From NCBI RefSeq assembly GCF_954871325.1, contig NC_088775.1, positions 15,105,561-15,169,560 on the forward strand: a DNA stretch of 64,000 nucleotides, given 5' to 3'. Positions 59,980 to 64,000 of the stretch are shown here, piece after piece. Numbering within the stretch: the first letter of the stretch is position 1; the number at the start of each line of letters is the position of its first letter. Origin of the DNA: Gordionus sp. m RMFG-2023. Lineage: Eukaryota > Nematomorpha > Gordioida > Chordodea > Parachordodidae. Both the position numbers and the translations under genes were made by a program. The notes beneath the pieces were generated by a model. That model was given only the letters and a program-made list of their open reading frames with translations, was not told the origin of the DNA and did not search any database.

Positions 59980-60272
59980 GCTGCGTTTATTGTAAACTGG
60001 TTATCTTAAAGAGTTGCGTTATTTAACGCTATTGAAATCACAGCTGATCCTTCATAACTTTAATAACAAAGACAAACTGGGCGTTAATATTTTTTGAAAT
60101 AACGCAATCAGCTGTTCTAACATTGTATATTTCTCAATTCGCTATCATTTTTATAATCGAATATTTCAGCCCAATTTTATCATAGGGTTATCAGCATATC
60201 GTTCCTTAATTATACCTATTGGCTTGATTTTGTAATAACGCAACGCTTGAACATTTTAGTATAAATGCGGCC
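59980..60272. mobile_element. MITE with short imperfect inverted ends
   Basis: Ends GCTGCGTTTAT and, inverted, GGCCGCATTTAT, with inner AGTTGCGTTATTT and GCGTTGCGTTATT blocks in inverted positions. Flanks AGAGTTAT and TTAGTTAT agree at 6 of 8. Confidence 0.55.
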
Positions 60273-61186
60273 TTAGTTATTTCTGCATTATTCATAATTG
60301 ATATTCGAATCGAATAACAAATAAATTGAATATTGAATTTAGCATACAACAATAAAAAAAGCTAAGTTTCAAATATTTCATTTAATTAATAAGAAAATAA
60401 CTAATTTATAAAAAAAAACCATAGTTTCCTATTTAAACGATGGATTTATTAAATTTACGTATTATTTAAATTTATTATTCGTAATCATCGAATAATTTAT
60501 TATTATTCTTATTCATCGAATAATTTAAATTTATTATTAGTAATCATCGAATAATTTACTATTTGTATACGCTCGTATATTAAAGAAACTTCTGAACACG
60601 GGAATAATGTCCCAATCCCAATAGAAGAAATACAAATTCGTATCATATCCAAAATAGACCTTTTGCAAGCCCAATTTTATTTAACAAACGATAAGTCTCC
60701 CTGCATACTCTTTTAATCTGTAATCGATCCTCAACAATATAGCACATTATCAATAATTATATTTTTTCTAACTAAATTAACAAGACAGTCAAACAAAAAT
60801 CTATTTGTTAAAAATAAATAAGAAAATAAATTCAAGATGAAAAAGTTTATACCTGGCGAATGGGGCCAAAGGAGAACCCACAATCGTTGGGGGGGGGGCA
60901 CTGTTAGGTAGGTTTTTTCTCCATAAATTTTATTGGGTCTTTAGGTCCACTTATTGTAAGTCTTTGGTTATATTAATCTTTTATAAAAATAATTTTGAGT
61001 TTTCACTTTTTTTATATAAACATGCTTTTTTTCTAAATATTTTTAATTATAGCCTTAATTTAAAAAGTTATTAACTTTTACTAATTTTTCATTCAAATTC
61101 TTCTTTATAGTAATATATTGTATAAATTTTTGGGAGGAGAGGGGTGGGGGTGAGTAGATGAGAATTATTTATTAGCTTAAGATGAT
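60273..61186. other. Stretch without gene
   Basis: A local triplication of ATCATCGAATAATTTA lies at 60480-60560, and a G-tract at about 60889. Nothing else recognised. Confidence 0.45.
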
Positions 61187-61333
61187 ATTTACAAAAACAG
61201 GCCAATTTGCGATGTTGGTTAGCCCCTGAATGGGTCTGAGTACCGTTCCAAAGAAAGCGTCTTGAACACGTACTCTCCATGTATGCCTTGGGAAGCATCC
61301 CGTCATGGAAAATATACGCGACGGGCGTTTAGC
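61187..61333 (-). CDS. Exon-like island, unassigned
   Basis: On the minus strand an acceptor-like TTATTATAG precedes an open frame reading KAKRPSRIFSMTGCFPRH, TWRVRVQDAFFGTVLRPIQ and GLTNIANWPVF, directly before a GTAAAT, the donor used twice in RPN1. The stretch is G+C-richer than its flanks. No protein family is recognised and no neighbouring exon could be joined with confidence. Confidence 0.4.
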
Positions 61334-62180
61334 TTTCTCTATAATAATTTATATGTCAGTATGCGTATTCCATTGGTTAAACGTATATTTTCGATTTAAA
61401 AAAAAACTTAAACCCAAATTATTTATTAATCTTTTATAGGGAATATTAATAAAAACGACCATATAGTTAGTACTAGAGAGTATTTAATTTAGCTTATCAC
61501 TTTATGGAAGGGGTCAAATTATAGATTGTTTTTTTTCCCTTAAACAAATAGTATCTCAAAGAACCAAAATGGTCAATATGAAGAGATATTTACATTTAAA
61601 GGTTTTTTCTACTGTAATATTACATCATAAGAATTAGGAGATCATAAAATTAACCCTGTAAATCAAAACAGAGCTGTTCTATTTTAGTTAGCAACAATTA
61701 TTTATTTTTTTTTAAAAATGATTTAACATTTTTGGTAGATTAAATTTATAATCCATGGAATCTAAAACTACCATTTTTTAAAAAAATATATTGTAATAAT
61801 TTAATTAAAATTTAATTAAAAAATAAGAATTATGAATTTAATTTCGTAATAATTTTACTCTAAATAAACTGTCGTCAGATATGTGGAACCAATATGCTTT
61901 AGAGTTAAAAAAAATGAACATATAAATCCTTTTATTTTGTAAAAATGTAAAAAACATTTAAATTTTAATTCGTTTTTTTTTAATAATTTGTTAAATAGTA
62001 ATATAATAATAATAAAGAATTAAATTAAATTGAAATTAAATCCTTATTCCATAAAAATTTTATGAGAATCGCTTTTATTTAAAATAGGAAAAGCAAAATT
62101 TATTAAATACCATTATTACAGAATCGTAAATTATAAGAATTATATAATACTAGATTTGCGATTCATTTATTTAAATGCAT
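61334..62180. other. Stretch without recognised feature
   Basis: A+T-rich; nothing supported. Confidence 0.45.
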
Positions 62181-62346
62181 TTAAAAGTGTCCACAAGTAG
62201 GATTCAGCTGTAGCTACAATTTTGTGGTTTACGCGTCTATTAAATACATTAATGTGAATTCATATAATAATAAATAAAGACAATTAGGTCGAAGCGGCGA
62301 ACCGCTAAATGGAACTACAGCTGACTCCTATGTATGGACACTTTAA
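62181..62346. mobile_element. MITE flanked by TTAA
   Basis: TTAA at 62181-62184 and 62343-62346 bracket ends that read AAGTGTCCACAAGTAGGATT and, inverted, AGTGTCCATACATAGGAGTC, both continuing CAGCTGTAG. The TTAA flank suggests a piggyBac-like mover, but the termini are not the usual CCC type. Confidence 0.75.
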
Positions 62347-64000
62347 CGAATGGCCAATCTAGTAGATATTAATATACCATTTGAGATATAGAGTTCATGG
62401 GGATTCAGAATCTGCTAATTTTGAATCTTTCCCCGAGGACGATTTTTAAAATTTAATAATATGAATTTCTATATTCATGTATTTCAGCATGCATAGGGTA
62501 TACTTTTCGAGCAATTTTGCCAAAACTCTTTTGTGTATTTTTTAAAAAATTTATATGGAAAATGATTTGCAAAAAATAGTCTGTTGTTTTGAAAAGGATA
62601 TTTAGTTTAATCTCATTCAACTCTTATTCGGGATTGATATTTCATCAACTTAAATTTGACTTTATTGAATTTATATGACATTTTATCACTTGTATAATTA
62701 GACACTAAATATCGCGTGTTAAAATGTCGTTTAAAATTTATAAAAATTAATAGAATTCCCAAAGCTTAAGGTAAAATTTACTAAGAATTTACAGTGTAGG
62801 TTAGCCCTCATGCTTGAAATTACATTATAGGTTAAATTCTTTCAAATTTATAAATCGGTCTCGGTAAGCGATTTAAAATTTAGAGATTTCAAATTCCCAG
62901 ATTCTATATATACCAATACGGTTTAAGCATTAAAATTAATAATAATATGGATATTTTTTTAATAGCCTGGTTATATTCAGTCTTGGTGGTTAATTATTTT
63001 GTTACAAAATCTTGTTCACACTCAAATGCGGGTTTTTAGCTAGCCGGGATACGCCCGCCCAATTTCCAGGCGGGAATGAACATTTTAAGCATTGAGCAGG
63101 GAGTGGATTAAAAGATATTATTTTTTACAATGGGCTAAAATTTTAAATATTTTTCAGGTAGCAATGAGCAGAACCGACTTATTTTTATTAAATCATTTTT
63201 TATTTCATAATTATTGCATATTATATAAGTTTAATTAAAAATACATTTAAATAAATAAAAAGCCATCTTAGACATTAAAATATGTTGTAAACATTGAGCC
63301 GGAAACGGTTAAACACAATTTTTTTAGATATTGGAGGTTGAGTAAATTTTAAAAGACGGGCGGTTTAAATACAATGCTAGAGAATTTATTTAATAAAATT
63401 AATCTTAATATCTCCATCAAATGTTCTCATTTTAATTTGGAACATTCTCTCTTCTTTTCAACATCATCTATCTCTAAAATTTGTTTATTTTCTCATCTGT
63501 ATTTCTAAACCTTTGTGAATACATTTCCTTGTTGGATGGTTGGGGGGGGGGGCGGTAATAGATAAAATCAAGGCTTATTTTTATTTTACAGCTATTCAAA
63601 GGCTCTTCAAAATAAAAAATATTTATAAATTTTTGATCTCTTAGGAAAATATTGAAATCCCATGATGATGGAGGTACTTTTTGAAATTTCTTTTCATTTT
63701 TATGTTTGATCAAATTTTACCAAAATGTTTATGATATACCCAAAATTTTTGACAAATTCAAATTTTTTTCAAACTTTGCTTTTTGTATTTTGATTATGAA
63801 AAAGGTTTTTAAGCCAAAGCTTTTATTTAAAAAATTTATTTATAATCTACTTGTCACAACGACAAGTTTGTCATTGTGCATCAAAACCTAAATATAAAAA
63901 TAGAAAACAAATATATATATATATAAAAAGGAAATTAATAATAATTAGGAATCACGAAATCATAAAATCAACTTTAATTCTTTATTCAAAATTATAATAG
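62347..64000. other. Right end of window, no gene recognised
   Basis: Contains a short GC-rich motif (GCCGGGATACGCCCGCCC) near 63043, a G10 tract near 63541 and a TA microsatellite near 63912. Short frames at 63474-63713 and 63706-63891 have no motif. Confidence 0.4.

Overview
The window is animal nuclear DNA: A+T-rich (roughly three quarters by eye), gene-poor and full of decayed transposons. Two host genes can be read, both on the minus strand and both rebuilt here exon by exon. RPN1 (ribophorin I, a subunit of the ER oligosaccharyltransferase) spans 14556-28622 in 11 exons and gives a complete 627-residue protein. CRELD (an ER cysteine-rich/EGF-like protein) is represented by its first four exons at 4940-5432; the rest should lie beyond the left edge or be lost. 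CRELD is known from animals. Both genes mix introns of only 41-43 nt with much longer ones (up to about 5 kb) and accept GTT donors freely. A fast-evolving animal with compact introns is implied; a parasitic cnidarian is one guess, which I cannot prove.

Left part (1-14.5 kb): a long-inverted-repeat element (1-1325), a MULE transposase relic, a hAT deletion derivative, the CRELD exons, a 37-bp tandem repeat, a hAT-type MITE with its target duplication, and a three-layer nest: a P-element/THAP9-like transposase relic holds a MITE, which holds a broken Ty3/gypsy LTR retrotransposon. A second P-like relic follows in the opposite orientation.

Middle (14.5-28.6 kb): RPN1. Its introns hold tRNA-derived SINE candidates, one of which carries a hammerhead-ribozyme core with one deviating core base, a GC-rich MITE with a perfect 8-bp target duplication, a hAT terminal fragment, and a 1.6-kb palindrome with two smaller MITEs nested in its loop.

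Right part (28.6-64 kb): mostly mobile DNA. It includes hAT transposase relics on both strands, two foldback elements (2.9 kb built of a 119-bp satellite in mirror image, and 0.9 kb built of a 21-bp unit), six or more relatives of one MITE family with TAGTGTTGTTAA-like ends and a conserved core, a 14-bp minisatellite, a TTAA-flanked MITE and several unassigned exon-like islands. Long G/C homopolymers recur across the whole window. The two host proteins both act in the ER, but nothing shows that they are co-regulated.
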